From Porticoccaceae bacterium (lineage in GTDB: Bacteria > Pseudomonadota > Gammaproteobacteria > Pseudomonadales > Porticoccaceae): a DNA stretch of 13,293 bases. Under the pieces are notes generated by a model, which saw only the letters and a list, made by a program, of their open reading frames with translations, was not told the DNA's origin and did no database searches. The first letter of the stretch is position 1. Every line of letters begins with the position of its first letter. The position numbers and the translations under genes were made by a program. The stretch is from assembly GCA_003448675.1 (NCBI GenBank), contig DLXZ01000159.1, positions 10,365-23,657 on the forward strand. The letters run 5' to 3'. Below are positions 1-6,389 of this stretch, in pieces.

Positions 1-510
1 CAAATCGACCCCTCTGACATAGTCCTGATGCCAGGGCAAAAGTCGCTCCCGTTCGTCGATACTGTCCTGACTGGGCGAAACCACCAACACATCATTGGCG
101 CCGGTTTCCATCACCGACGTCACGGCACCTAACAATAATCGCTCGGGAAACTTTTCTTGTTCACTCTGACCCAGGCTATAGATCCGCAGGCCCTGTAGCT
201 GGTGATGGTAAAACTCGTCCTCGCCCAGCTCCGGCAGCAGGTTTTTGTCAACGTAAATTTCTCTGTGACAGTAATCCAGCGCCCGATCCCGGTCGTCAAC
301 ACCACGCAGGTGTGCGACATAACGCTTACCATGAATACGGTGCTGGTCCACTTCTAGCACCCGCCAACCCTTTTCACGGTCTTTTATATACCAGGGTTGG
401 TACTCAAATAGGTTTTCCCGAGGCTCGGTATAGGAATCGATTTTGAGCCAACCCCGGACGCCATACACGGCGACAATCTTACCTATCAGCAGGCGTTCGT
501 CGGCAGGCAT
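1..510 (-). CDS. rimM: Ribosome maturation factor RimM (3' end outside window)
   Basis: RimM binds ribosomal protein S19 and helps mature the 3' head domain of the 30S subunit in the cytoplasm. The reading frame is open from the ATG at 508-510 to the window edge and gives 170 residues. The N-terminus has the family motif IGKIVAVYGVRGWLKI (G-x-x-G-V-R-G). The C-terminal PRC-barrel follows, with the G-A-V-T-S-V and ANDVLVV strands and the late motif ERLLPW...YVRGVDL. RimM is normally about 170-180 residues, so only the last few are missing. An in-frame stop at 514-516, just upstream, fixes the ATG as the first possible start; no strong ribosome binding site precedes it. It lies 42 bases downstream of rpsP on the same strand, the usual rpsP-rimM-trmD-rplS order; trmD and rplS would lie beyond position 1. 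Confidence 0.95.
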   Translation of the reverse strand, partial: MPADERLLIGKIVAVYGVRGWLKIDSYTEPRENLFEYQPWYIKDREKGWRVLEVDQHRIHGKRYVAHLRGVDDRDRALDYCHREIYVDKNLLPELGEDEFYHHQLQGLRIYSLGQSEQEKFPERLLLGAVTSVMETGANDVLVVSPSQDSIDERERLLPWHQDYVRGVDL

Positions 511-552
511 CGTTTACAGCGCCGCAACCCAGCGGCAAGGACCTGTAAGCAC

Positions 553-822
553 TCAGGCGGAGACAGACTCCACGCCAGCATGTTTTTTGGCCTCTTTTAC
601 CAGGCTGGCCACACGCGGTGAAAGCTGCGCGCCCAGGCCCTGCCAATGCTCCAGCCGTGGCATATCCACCCTCAGGCGCTCTTCATTACCACGGGCAACC
701 GGGTTAAAAAACCCTACCCGTTCAAGATAGCGACCCCCTCTGGGCTTGCGACTATCACAAACAGTCAGGTGATAAAACGGGCGTTTTTTGGAACCGCCCC
801 GCGCCAATCGAATCGTTACCAT
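553..822 (-). CDS. rpsP: 30S ribosomal protein S16
   Basis: S16 is a primary 16S rRNA-binding protein of the 30S subunit. The 89-residue product opens with the diagnostic [20 protein letters not shown], followed by [20 protein letters not shown], both nearly invariant in bacterial S16. The length is slightly above the common 80-85, because of a short C-terminal tail ending in GVESVSA. A GGGAAG ribosome binding site lies about 10 bases before the ATG. It is the first gene of the ribosomal operon that continues into rimM, and it is separated from ffh, on the same strand, by 267 bases that hold a candidate promoter and leader. Confidence 0.98.
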   Translation of the reverse strand: MVTIRLARGGSKKRPFYHLTVCDSRKPRGGRYLERVGFFNPVARGNEERLRVDMPRLEHWQGLGAQLSPRVASLVKEAKKHAGVESVSA

Positions 823-982
823 AAGTTCTATCTTCCCATTGCAGGCCTTGCTGCCTTTTTACTCGCCAATCCGGCGAAATCACTTAATATACGAATGAAT
901 TTCAGTGCTGCTGACTCGGCGATTTGACAAACACCCCAAGTCCTATCGCACAGGCGGAATCTGCGCCCTGAAAAAGCGCGGC
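823..982 (-). other. rpsP leader / intergenic region
   Basis: This is the non-coding part of the 267-base gap between ffh and rpsP, downstream (on the - strand) of the candidate rpsP promoter. If that promoter is used, the rpsP mRNA has a leader of about 150 bases. I see a small hairpin (TCGCC, 5-base loop, GGCGA, at 863-877) about 40 bases before the ATG and an AGGC/GCCT-rich stretch at 843-855. No open reading frame, RNA gene or recognised riboswitch is evident. A long leader on a ribosomal operon could carry autoregulation, but nothing here proves it. Confidence 0.35.
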
Positions 983-1011
983 ATTCTACGCGAGTTCGTT
1001 AACAAATGAAA
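983..1011 (-). promoter_or_regulatory. Candidate sigma70 promoter for rpsP-rimM
   Basis: On the (-) strand TAGAAT at 983-988 is a good -10 element. It is followed by the GC-rich segment GCCGCGC, of the discriminator type seen at growth-rate-controlled ribosomal promoters. The -35 region is weak (TTTCAT at 1006-1011 with a 17-base spacer). The position between ffh and rpsP fits a separate promoter for the ribosomal operon. Recognised by eye only. Confidence 0.4.
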
Positions 1012-1089
1012 CGGCCTATTCGCAGGATTTTCGCCCCCCTGCAAGTGCCAAGTTGTTGATCAACGGCTGAATATCGCCCCACCAAAATG

Positions 1090-2472
1090 CTAGAACCGGC
1101 CTGGCGGCATACCGCCACCACCGGGTGGCAGCATACCCTGCATACCGCGCATCATCTTGGCCATACCTTTGCCTTTCATGCGCTTCATCATCTTGCTCAT
1201 CTGCTTGTGCTGTTTTAACAGCCGGTTCAGCTCCTGAATGCTAGAGCCCGAACCCTGGGTAATGCGCCGTTTGCGCGAGCCATTGAGGATGTCGGGATTA
1301 CGGCGCTCCGCGGGTGTCATGGAGTCGATAATCACCGTCATTCGGTTCAACTGGGAACCCAGCCCCGCCTGTTCAGCCATTTGCGCCATATTGCCCATAC
1401 CCGGCAGTTTGTCGAGCATGGAATTCATACCACCGAGATTTTGCATTTGCTGGAGTTGATCACGCAGATCTTCCAGGTCGAATTTCTTGCCCTTTTGAAC
1501 CTTTTTAACCAGCTTCTCGGCTTTCTTTTTATCGACCTTGCGCTCGACATCCTCAATCAGGGACAGCACATCACCCATACCCAGGATCCGCGAAGCAATA
1601 CGGTCGGGATAGAAAGGCTCAAGGGCATCGGTTTTTTCACCCACGCCCAGAAACTTGATGGGCTTGCCGGTGACCTGGCGCACGGACAGCGCCGCCCCGC
1701 CCCGGGCGTCGCCATCCACTTTGGTCAGGATCACACCGGTTAAAGGCAAAACCTCGTTAAAAGCGCTGGCGGTATTCACCGCATCCTGGCCGATCATGGC
1801 GTCGATAACGAACAGAGTTTCCACCGGCTTAGCCGCCTTGTGCAGCTGCCGAATTTCCTCCATCAGCGTTTCGTCGATATGCAGCCGGCCGGCGGTATCG
1901 ACAATCAACACATCGGCGAACCGTTTGCGGGCCTCATCCAGCGCCGCGTTGACAATATCCACCGGCTTCTGACTTTCATCACTGGGGAAATACTCAGCGC
2001 CCACTTCCCCGGCCAGGGTTTTGAGTTGTTCAATGGCTGCCGGCCGATAAACATCGGCGCTGACCAGCATAACTTTTTTCTTTTCCCGCTCCTGAAGATA
2101 GCGGGCCAGTTTCGCCGCGGATGTGGTTTTACCCGCACCCTGCAAACCGGCCATAAGAACCACCGCTGGCGGTTGCACGGCCAGATCGAGGTTTTCATTA
2201 ACCGAGCCCATGACCTGCTCCAGCTGCTCCTGGACGATCTTCAGGAACTGCTGGCCCGGATCCAGGCTCTGGCTCACCGCCTGGCCCAGCGCCCGCTCCC
2301 GCACCTGGTCGATAAAGCTCTTCACTACCGGCAGGGCGACGTCCGCCTCCAGCAGCGCCATGCGCACCTCACGCAGGGAATCCTGGATATTTTCTTCGGT
2401 CAGGGTCGCCTTGCCGGTAATTTTTCGCAGGCTTTGGGACAGGCGATCACTGAGACTTTCAAACATGGCCAT
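1090..2472 (-). CDS. ffh: Signal recognition particle GTPase Ffh
   Basis: Ffh binds 4.5S RNA and signal sequences of nascent inner-membrane proteins and, with the receptor FtsY, delivers ribosomes to the SecYEG translocon. The 460-residue product has the N domain (about 1-100, with LREVRMALLEADVALPVV). The GTPase G domain follows, with P-loop GLQGAGKTT (109-117), DTAGRLH (192-198) and TKVDGDARGG (250-259). The methionine-rich M domain fills the C-terminal third, with GSRKRRI and the tail MAKMMRGMQGMLPPGGGG. Length matches the family (about 450-460). Two in-frame ATGs exist. The first (2470-2472) has an AAGAAG-type ribosome binding site 10 bases upstream; the second (2464-2466) would give MFESL, the start seen in E. 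coli and Pseudomonas. Divergent from ypjD; a perfect TATAAT lies upstream at 2510-2515. Confidence 0.98.
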   Translation of the reverse strand: MAMFESLSDRLSQSLRKITGKATLTEENIQDSLREVRMALLEADVALPVVKSFIDQVRERALGQAVSQSLDPGQQFLKIVQEQLEQVMGSVNENLDLAVQPPAVVLMAGLQGAGKTTSAAKLARYLQEREKKKVMLVSADVYRPAAIEQLKTLAGEVGAEYFPSDESQKPVDIVNAALDEARKRFADVLIVDTAGRLHIDETLMEEIRQLHKAAKPVETLFVIDAMIGQDAVNTASAFNEVLPLTGVILTKVDGDARGGAALSVRQVTGKPIKFLGVGEKTDALEPFYPDRIASRILGMGDVLSLIEDVERKVDKKKAEKLVKKVQKGKKFDLEDLRDQLQQMQNLGGMNSMLDKLPGMGNMAQMAEQAGLGSQLNRMTVIIDSMTPAERRNPDILNGSRKRRITQGSGSSIQELNRLLKQHKQMSKMMKRMKGKGMAKMMRGMQGMLPPGGGGMPPGRF

Positions 2473-2490
2473 ATCTAATCGACTTCTTTA

Positions 2491-2557
2491 GTTTGCAAAC
2501 ACGGCCACGATTATACGCCAAGCGCCGGCTTTGCTCTGGTCTGTTTGTATGACAAAC
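2491..2557. repeat. Two GTTTG/CAAAC palindromes flanking the ffh -10 element
   Basis: GTTTGCAAAC at 2491-2500 is a perfect 10-base palindrome just downstream of the predicted ffh transcription start. GTTTGTATGACAAAC at 2543-2557 is a 6-base inverted repeat around a 3-base centre, upstream of the same -10. Both share the arms GTTTG and CAAAC and lie on opposite sides of the TATAAT. This arrangement resembles a pair of operator sites, but it could be chance in a short region; no regulator is known from the sequence. Confidence 0.3.
2510..2538 (-). promoter_or_regulatory. Candidate ffh promoter
   Basis: A perfect -10 hexamer TATAAT sits on the (-) strand at 2510-2515, 37 bases before the first ffh ATG, predicting a leader of about 30 bases. 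No good -35 hexamer is at the expected distance (CAGAGC at 2533-2538 with a 17-base spacer), so activity may rest on the -10 or on an activator. It lies in the 126-base divergent region shared with ypjD. Confidence 0.5.
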
Positions 2558-2598
2558 TCCGCTGTCTACCCAAACCACGCCATAAAAAGCGCTGAAAC

Positions 2599-3435
2599 AT
2601 GGCCGGAGCCACTCTCGAAATCGCCGCCGCAATCCTTTATCTGTGTGCTTTCGTCCTGCAGGTGATGACGGTAAGGGGCAATGACGCGCAGGCGACGATG
2701 AAAAGCAAACCTTCCCGCAGTCTGTTGACACTGGCGCTGGCGGCTATGGCATTGCTGATCCACTTGAAACTCAGCTTCCATCAACTGGTCGGCGACAGCG
2801 GTTTTGATTTCAGTTTGCTGCCGGTATCGGTTGCCCTGTTTGCGGTCATTAACCTGATCGTTATTACCAGCTGTCTGCATCAGCCCATGCACAACCTGTT
2901 TTTGCTACTTTTTCCCGCCACCGCGCTTGCTCTGGTTGTTTCGGCCTTGTATTACCGTGAACCCGCGGCGACCCGAATTCTGGCCCCGGGTCTGGGCGCC
3001 CACATTCTGCTATCACTGGTAGCCTACAGCCTGTTAACCGTCGCGGCATTGGAAGCCCTGTTTCTCGCCTATCAGAATCGACAATTACACCAGCACCACA
3101 GCAGTGTACTGATGCGTATTCTGCCACCCCTGCAAACCATGGAAAGTCTGTTATTCAGCGTCCTGGGCACAGGCTTCGTCCTGCTGACACTGGCGTTGAT
3201 TACGGGTTTCGTTTTTGTTGAAGACCTCCTCGCCCAGCACCTTGTCCATAAAACCGTCTTTTCCCTGCTTGCCTGGTTGGTCTATGCCATCCTGATGTGG
3301 GGCCGGTTTAAACTGGGCTGGCGCGGCAAGATTGCGACCTACTGGACGCTGGGCGGGTTTTTCGCATTGATGCTGGCCTTCTGGGGTTCTAAATTCGTGC
3401 TGGAAGTTCTCCTGTCCCAACCCACCTCCGGGTAG
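2599..3435 (+). CDS. ypjD: CcsA/YpjD-family inner-membrane protein
   Basis: This is a polytopic membrane protein of the CcsA/YpjD (cytochrome c assembly domain) family. CcsA members handle haem in cytochrome c maturation, but the YpjD branch next to ffh has no established role. The 278-residue product has about eight hydrophobic segments (roughly 5-22, 42-58, 72-92, 98-117, 133-158, 183-207, 218-235, 248-270). The C-terminal half is the most typical: GLGAHILLSLVAY (131-143), HLVHKTVFSLLAWLVYA (214-230) and YWTLGGFFALMLAFWGSKFV (248-267). H135, H214 and H217 are candidate haem-ligand histidines. No other cytochrome c maturation gene is in the window, so a role in haem delivery is not supported by context. 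It diverges from ffh and is followed by a CNNM gene on the same strand. No clear ribosome binding site precedes the ATG. Confidence 0.85.
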   Translation: MAGATLEIAAAILYLCAFVLQVMTVRGNDAQATMKSKPSRSLLTLALAAMALLIHLKLSFHQLVGDSGFDFSLLPVSVALFAVINLIVITSCLHQPMHNLFLLLFPATALALVVSALYYREPAATRILAPGLGAHILLSLVAYSLLTVAALEALFLAYQNRQLHQHHSSVLMRILPPLQTMESLLFSVLGTGFVLLTLALITGFVFVEDLLAQHLVHKTVFSLLAWLVYAILMWGRFKLGWRGKIATYWTLGGFFALMLAFWGSKFVLEVLLSQPTSG

Positions 3436-3538
3436 CCACATGGCGTTCATAGGAGTGCCGTCGGTATCGATTGCCCGTCGGCGACGATGTATTGCCAAGG
3501 CGGGAGTTCTGCTTCACCATAGCCGTCCGTGATTACGC

Positions 3539-3556
3539 GAGGTCAAGACCTCTTTG
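3539..3556 (+). promoter_or_regulatory. Hairpin over the ribosome binding site of a TTG-started gene
   Basis: GAGGTC at 3539-3544 and GACCTC at 3547-3552 are perfect inverted copies separated by AA (as RNA, a 5-bp stem with a 4-base loop is more realistic). The GAGG in the left arm is the only Shine-Dalgarno-like sequence for the downstream gene, and the stem ends one base before its TTG start at 3554-3556. Folding would hide the binding site and touch the start codon. Confidence 0.4.
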
Positions 3557-4840
3557 AACGATGCTCCCTTATGGCTGTTATCCAGCCTGTTGGTATGCCT
3601 GCTACTATTTTCCGCGTTCTTTTCCAGTTCCGAAACCGGCATGATGTCACTAAACCGGTATCGGCTGAAGCACCTCGCCAAGCGTCATTCGGGCGCTCGC
3701 CGCGCCCGACGCCTGCTTGAACGGCCCGATCGTCTGATCGGTATTATTCTGATTGGCAACAACGCCGTTAATATTCTGGCCTCGATTACCGCTTCGATTA
3801 TCTGCACCCGCCTGTTCGGCCCCGAGGTGGGTATTGCCGTGGCCACCGTCAGCCTCACCCTGCTGTTGCTGATTTTCGCGGAAGTCACACCCAAGACCAT
3901 TGCCGCCCTGCACCCCGAACAGATCGCATTTCCAGCCAGCCATGTCCTCAAGCCACTGCTTAAAGTGTGTTACCCACTAGTCTGGCTGGTTAATCACATG
4001 TCCAATGCCCTGGTGCGCCTGCTCGGTTTCAACCCCTATAGACAGGCCAGTGATAGCCTTAGCAGCGAAGAATTGCGCACCGTGGTGGATGAATCGGAAG
4101 ACGGCGATATTTCCAACCGCGACCAGAATATGCTGCTTGGAATCCTGGATCTTGAGCGGGTAACGGTGAATCACATCATGGTGCCGCGCAATGAAATTGT
4201 CAGCCTCAACCTGGAAGACGATCTGGATCAGCTCATCGACCAGATTGTCAAAACCGAGCATACCCGCCTGCCTGTCCACAGTGGCAATCTCAGTGAGCTG
4301 CACGGTTTTCTGCATATGCGCCGCGTTAACCGGCTCCTGCGCGGCGGTGAGGAGTCCTTGACCAAGGAAGCAATCAAGCGCTTTGCTCGCGATCGCTATT
4401 ATGTTCCAGCCCGCACGCCCTTGAATCTGCAGTTGATTAACTTCCAGAAAAATCGCCTTCGTGTCGGTCTGGTGGTGGACGAATACGGCGAAGTGGAAGG
4501 GCTGGTTACCCTTGATGACATCCTTGAAGAGATCGTCGGTGAGTTCACCACCAACCTGGTACCCCAGGAAGATGAGATAGCGCCCCAGGCTGATGGCAGC
4601 TATATTATCGATGCCAGCGTCACGTTGCTAGAAATCAACCGGGCGACGGATTGGGAACTGCCCATTGAAGGCCCCACCACCCTCAACGGTCTGTTACTGG
4701 AACACCTGGAAAGTTTCCCCGATGGCAAAGTCAGTATCCAACTGGGAAGCTATTATTTCGAGGTTCTGGCAATGACGGAAAAAATGATTACCACTCTGAA
4801 AGCCTGGGGTGGTGCATCGACGCCTACACCTGGCCCGTAA
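3554..4840 (+). CDS. CNNM/HlyC-CorC-family membrane protein with CBS pair
   Basis: The protein belongs to the DUF21 (CNNM) plus CBS plus CorC_HlyC family, whose members (CorB/CorC, YfjD, MpfA, eukaryotic CNNM) are linked to magnesium or other divalent-cation transport. The 428 residues comprise an N-terminal CNNM domain with four hydrophobic segments (about 6-27, 60-82, 90-112, 124-146). Conserved motifs there are SSSETGMMSLNRYRL (24-38), GNNAVNILAS and FAEVTPKT. Two cytoplasmic CBS motifs follow (about 205-330; MVPRNEIVSLN and GLVVDEYGEVEGLVTLDDI...EEIVGE), then a C-terminal CorC domain (about 345-420, DGSYIIDAS...LNGLLLEHL). The start is TTG at 3554, because a TGA at 3530-3532 closes the frame upstream and no ATG or GTG lies between. 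It follows ypjD by 118 bases and converges with the DUF1289 gene. The transported ion cannot be read from the sequence. Confidence 0.9.
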   Translation: MNDAPLWLLSSLLVCLLLFSAFFSSSETGMMSLNRYRLKHLAKRHSGARRARRLLERPDRLIGIILIGNNAVNILASITASIICTRLFGPEVGIAVATVSLTLLLLIFAEVTPKTIAALHPEQIAFPASHVLKPLLKVCYPLVWLVNHMSNALVRLLGFNPYRQASDSLSSEELRTVVDESEDGDISNRDQNMLLGILDLERVTVNHIMVPRNEIVSLNLEDDLDQLIDQIVKTEHTRLPVHSGNLSELHGFLHMRRVNRLLRGGEESLTKEAIKRFARDRYYVPARTPLNLQLINFQKNRLRVGLVVDEYGEVEGLVTLDDILEEIVGEFTTNLVPQEDEIAPQADGSYIIDASVTLLEINRATDWELPIEGPTTLNGLLLEHLESFPDGKVSIQLGSYYFEVLAMTEKMITTLKAWGGASTPTPGP

Positions 4841-4878
4841 TCTTCAACGCAACCCTGGATAATTGCCACAGAGGGCGT

Positions 4879-5133
4879 TCAATCCGCTGAGAAAGGGTTC
4901 CCCGCCTTCGCACGCTGTCGAGCGCTGACCACTACCGCACGACGCTCCGCGTCAGACTTCAACACCCAGCCGCTGATTTCAGCGCCACTGCGATAGCAAC
5001 CGGTACAGATGTCATCCTCGTCGAGAAGACAAATGGAAACACAGGGGGAAGCGACGCGCGCGGAGACACTGTTACTTTCCAATTCAGATTCAGTTGGCTT
5101 GGTTGGTTCAATCGCCTTTTTTGACTCATCCAA
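4879..5133 (-). CDS. DUF1289-family small cysteine-motif protein
   Basis: This 84-residue protein carries the DUF1289 core SPCVSICLLDEDDICTGC (29-46), with four cysteines at C31, C35, C43 and C46 (C-x3-C-x7-C-x2-C), followed by G-W. Four such cysteines suggest a bound metal or Fe-S cluster, but the family's function is not known to me. The first 28 residues are polar and poorly conserved. The start is TTG at 5131-5133, preceded by an AGGGG ribosome binding site at a good distance; no ATG or GTG is available in frame before the motif. Its start overlaps the end of the carbonic-anhydrase-like gene by 8 bases, so the two are probably translationally coupled. It ends 38 bases from the convergent CNNM gene, with no clear terminator between. 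Confidence 0.85.
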   Translation of the reverse strand: MDESKKAIEPTKPTESELESNSVSARVASPCVSICLLDEDDICTGCYRSGAEISGWVLKSDAERRAVVVSARQRAKAGNPFSAD

Positions 5134-5659
5134 AGTCGACCCCTACCGGTCGCAACGCGTTTCTGAAACTGGCGGCTTTTTGCACGTAGATTTGCGCGGA
5201 AGATTGCAAAACAGCGACCATCTTCTCATCCAGCTCCCTCACCACCTTGGCCGGCGTACCCAGAACCATGGAATTGTCGGGAATCACCATACCCTCTGGC
5301 ACCAAGGCATTGGCGCCCACCAGGCAGTTACTGCCGATTTTTGCGCCATTGAGAATTACCGAGTTAATACCAATCAAAGTGTTATCGCCGATTTCACACC
5401 CATGCACCATGGCGCAGTGACCGATGGTGACATTCTTTCCGATCAGCGCCTGGATACCGGGGTCGGTGTGCAACACGGCGTTGTCCTGGATATTGGTGCA
5501 CTCACCAACACTGATCAGGTCGGTATCACCACGCAGCACCGCGTTAAACCAGACACTGACCTTGTCCGCCAGTATCACGGAGCCAATCACGTCAGCGCTG
5601 TCGGCGACAAAAACATCCCTGCCAATTTGCGGTGTACGGTCTTCAAACTGATAAATCAT
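5126..5659 (-). CDS. Gamma-class carbonic anhydrase-like protein (YrdA/PaaY group)
   Basis: The 177-residue product is a left-handed beta-helix protein of the gamma carbonic anhydrase / YrdA / PaaY group, which form trimers with metal ions at subunit interfaces. Hexapeptide repeats run through about residues 12-130 (for example VIGSVIL, VSVWFNAVLRGD, TIGHCAMVHGC, LIGINSVILNGA). The three expected metal-ligand histidines are present: H64 (AVLHTD), H81 (TIGHC) and H86 (MVHGC). The RGD at 43-45 and IQDN at 57-60 are also conserved. A C-terminal helix follows (about 142-168). Real carbonic anhydrase activity is not certain; many members are inactive or act as thioesterases. The ATG at 5657-5659 has an AGGGGAAAG ribosome binding site. 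It is the first gene of a two-gene unit with the DUF1289 gene, and is divergent from the NUDIX gene across 142 bases. Confidence 0.93.
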   Translation of the reverse strand: MIYQFEDRTPQIGRDVFVADSADVIGSVILADKVSVWFNAVLRGDTDLISVGECTNIQDNAVLHTDPGIQALIGKNVTIGHCAMVHGCEIGDNTLIGINSVILNGAKIGSNCLVGANALVPEGMVIPDNSMVLGTPAKVVRELDEKMVAVLQSSAQIYVQKAASFRNALRPVGVDFG

Positions 5660-5774
5660 TCAGCTTTCCCCTGCTTGGAAACAAGTGAGCCGGCTGCACA
5701 CCCTGATCGGGTTCACCGACAACCAGCCGGAATGTTAACGCCCACACCCGTATTTTTCATCCCTCGCGCGCGAC

Positions 5775-5803
5775 TGTACAAGCCACTTGCCGGCTGCTTA
5801 AAT
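5775..5803 (+). promoter_or_regulatory. Weak candidate promoter for the NUDIX gene
   Basis: TGTACA (5775-5780) and TTAAAT (5798-5803) are 17 bases apart, each matching the sigma70 consensus at four of six positions. If used, transcription would start near 5810, downstream of the ATG at 5802, and the NUDIX protein would have to start at TTG 5832. The rest of the 142-base divergent region (5660-5801) holds two copies of GCCGGCTGC (5689-5697 and 5789-5797) and an alternating CG stretch near 5765-5772. Confidence 0.2.
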
Positions 5804-6371
5804 GCACTCAGCCTATATTGAGTTTGCCACTTTGAAATATTGTAGCTCCTGCGGCGACGCCGTTTCCAAACGCATCCCCGACGGCGATGATCGGCATCGC
5901 CATGTTTGTGACGGCTGCGATACCGTCCATTACCAGAACCCCTGCATCGTTGCTGGCAGCCTACCGGTATACGAAAATCGCGTACTGCTGTGCCGCCGCG
6001 CCATTGAACCGGCCTACGGTTACTGGACCCTGCCCGCCGGTTTTATGGAAAATGGCGAAACTACCGAGGAAGGCGCCGCTCGGGAGAGCCGGGAGGAAGC
6101 CAATGTAGAGCTCCACAGCATGGAGCTCTACACCATGATCGATATTCCCCATATCAATCAGGTATACATTTTTTTTCGCGGACAAATGGCCCAACCGACC
6201 TATTCCCCCGGCATCGAGTCACTGGAAGTTGAACTCTTTCTTGAGGAAGACATTCCCTGGTCGGAAATCGCCTTCCCTTCGGTGAAAATGACTCTGAAGC
6301 ATTTCTTCGAGGATCGCAAAACCGGCAACTTCCCGGTCAGGACCGATCTGATCAAGCGCTTCCGACGCTAG
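5802..6371 (+). CDS. NUDIX hydrolase with N-terminal zinc ribbon
   Basis: NUDIX enzymes hydrolyse nucleoside diphosphates linked to another group, using a metal bound by the NUDIX box. The 189-residue product begins with a zinc ribbon (C14-x2-C17 and C36-x2-C39), which NudC-type enzymes also carry, then IVAGSLPVYENRVLLCRRAIEP. The NUDIX box spans residues 80-102 (G-x5-E-x7-RESREE-A-N-V). Its G-x5-E-x7-RE-x2-EE core is complete, but N replaces the usual late G. It is shorter than NudC and lacks the NudC C-terminal SQPWPFP motif, so the substrate is open. The ATG at 5802 gives 10 extra residues without a ribosome binding site; TTG at 5832 would give MKYCSSCG, the N-terminus I recall for homologues, and may be the true start. 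It converges with pgeF with 18 bases between. Confidence 0.92.
   Translation: MHSAYIEFATLKYCSSCGDAVSKRIPDGDDRHRHVCDGCDTVHYQNPCIVAGSLPVYENRVLLCRRAIEPAYGYWTLPAGFMENGETTEEGAARESREEANVELHSMELYTMIDIPHINQVYIFFRGQMAQPTYSPGIESLEVELFLEEDIPWSEIAFPSVKMTLKHFFEDRKTGNFPVRTDLIKRFRR
6104..6132. repeat. Perfect 12-bp inverted repeat inside the NUDIX gene
   Basis: TGTAGAGCTCCA (6104-6115) and TGGAGCTCTACA (6121-6132) are exact inverted copies around a 5-base loop, CAGCA. They lie just after the NUDIX box and encode the V-E-L-H-S-M-E-L-Y part of the protein. In RNA or single-stranded DNA this would form a strong hairpin. No T-run follows on either strand, so it does not look like an intrinsic terminator. Confidence 0.85.
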
Positions 6372-6389
6372 CACCGCTGCTTTAGCCTC

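Noticed and set aside
924..929. TTGACA on the (+) strand, a perfect -35 hexamer
   Set aside because: No -10 element lies at a workable distance, and no gene on that strand follows; the next gene region is ffh on the opposite strand.
1022..1064. Possible ffh terminator (GCAGG/CCTGC stem, and palindrome GTTGATCAAC at 1055-1064)
   Set aside because: The stems are short or loopless and no T-run follows on the (-) strand.
1840..2478. A 212-codon open frame on the (+) strand
   Set aside because: It is antisense to the highly conserved Ffh N and G domains and is explained by the GC-rich third positions of ffh.
2599..3435. ypjD as part of a cytochrome c maturation cluster
   Set aside because: No ccm, ccs or thioredoxin-like gene is present in the window. 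The position beside ffh is the common one for the YpjD branch.
3440..3532. A 30-codon open frame between ypjD and the CNNM gene
   Set aside because: It has no clear ribosome binding site and no recognisable feature. A regulatory leader peptide is possible, but nothing positive supports it.
5689..5797. Direct repeat GCCGGCTGC spaced by exactly 100 bases
   Set aside because: Nine bases of GC-rich sequence recur easily in this composition. There is no further similarity around the copies and no duplicated gene between them.
5009..5821. A 270-codon open frame on the (+) strand
   Set aside because: It runs antisense through the DUF1289 and carbonic anhydrase-like genes, both with strong family motifs. 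Its own translation shows no recognisable domain.
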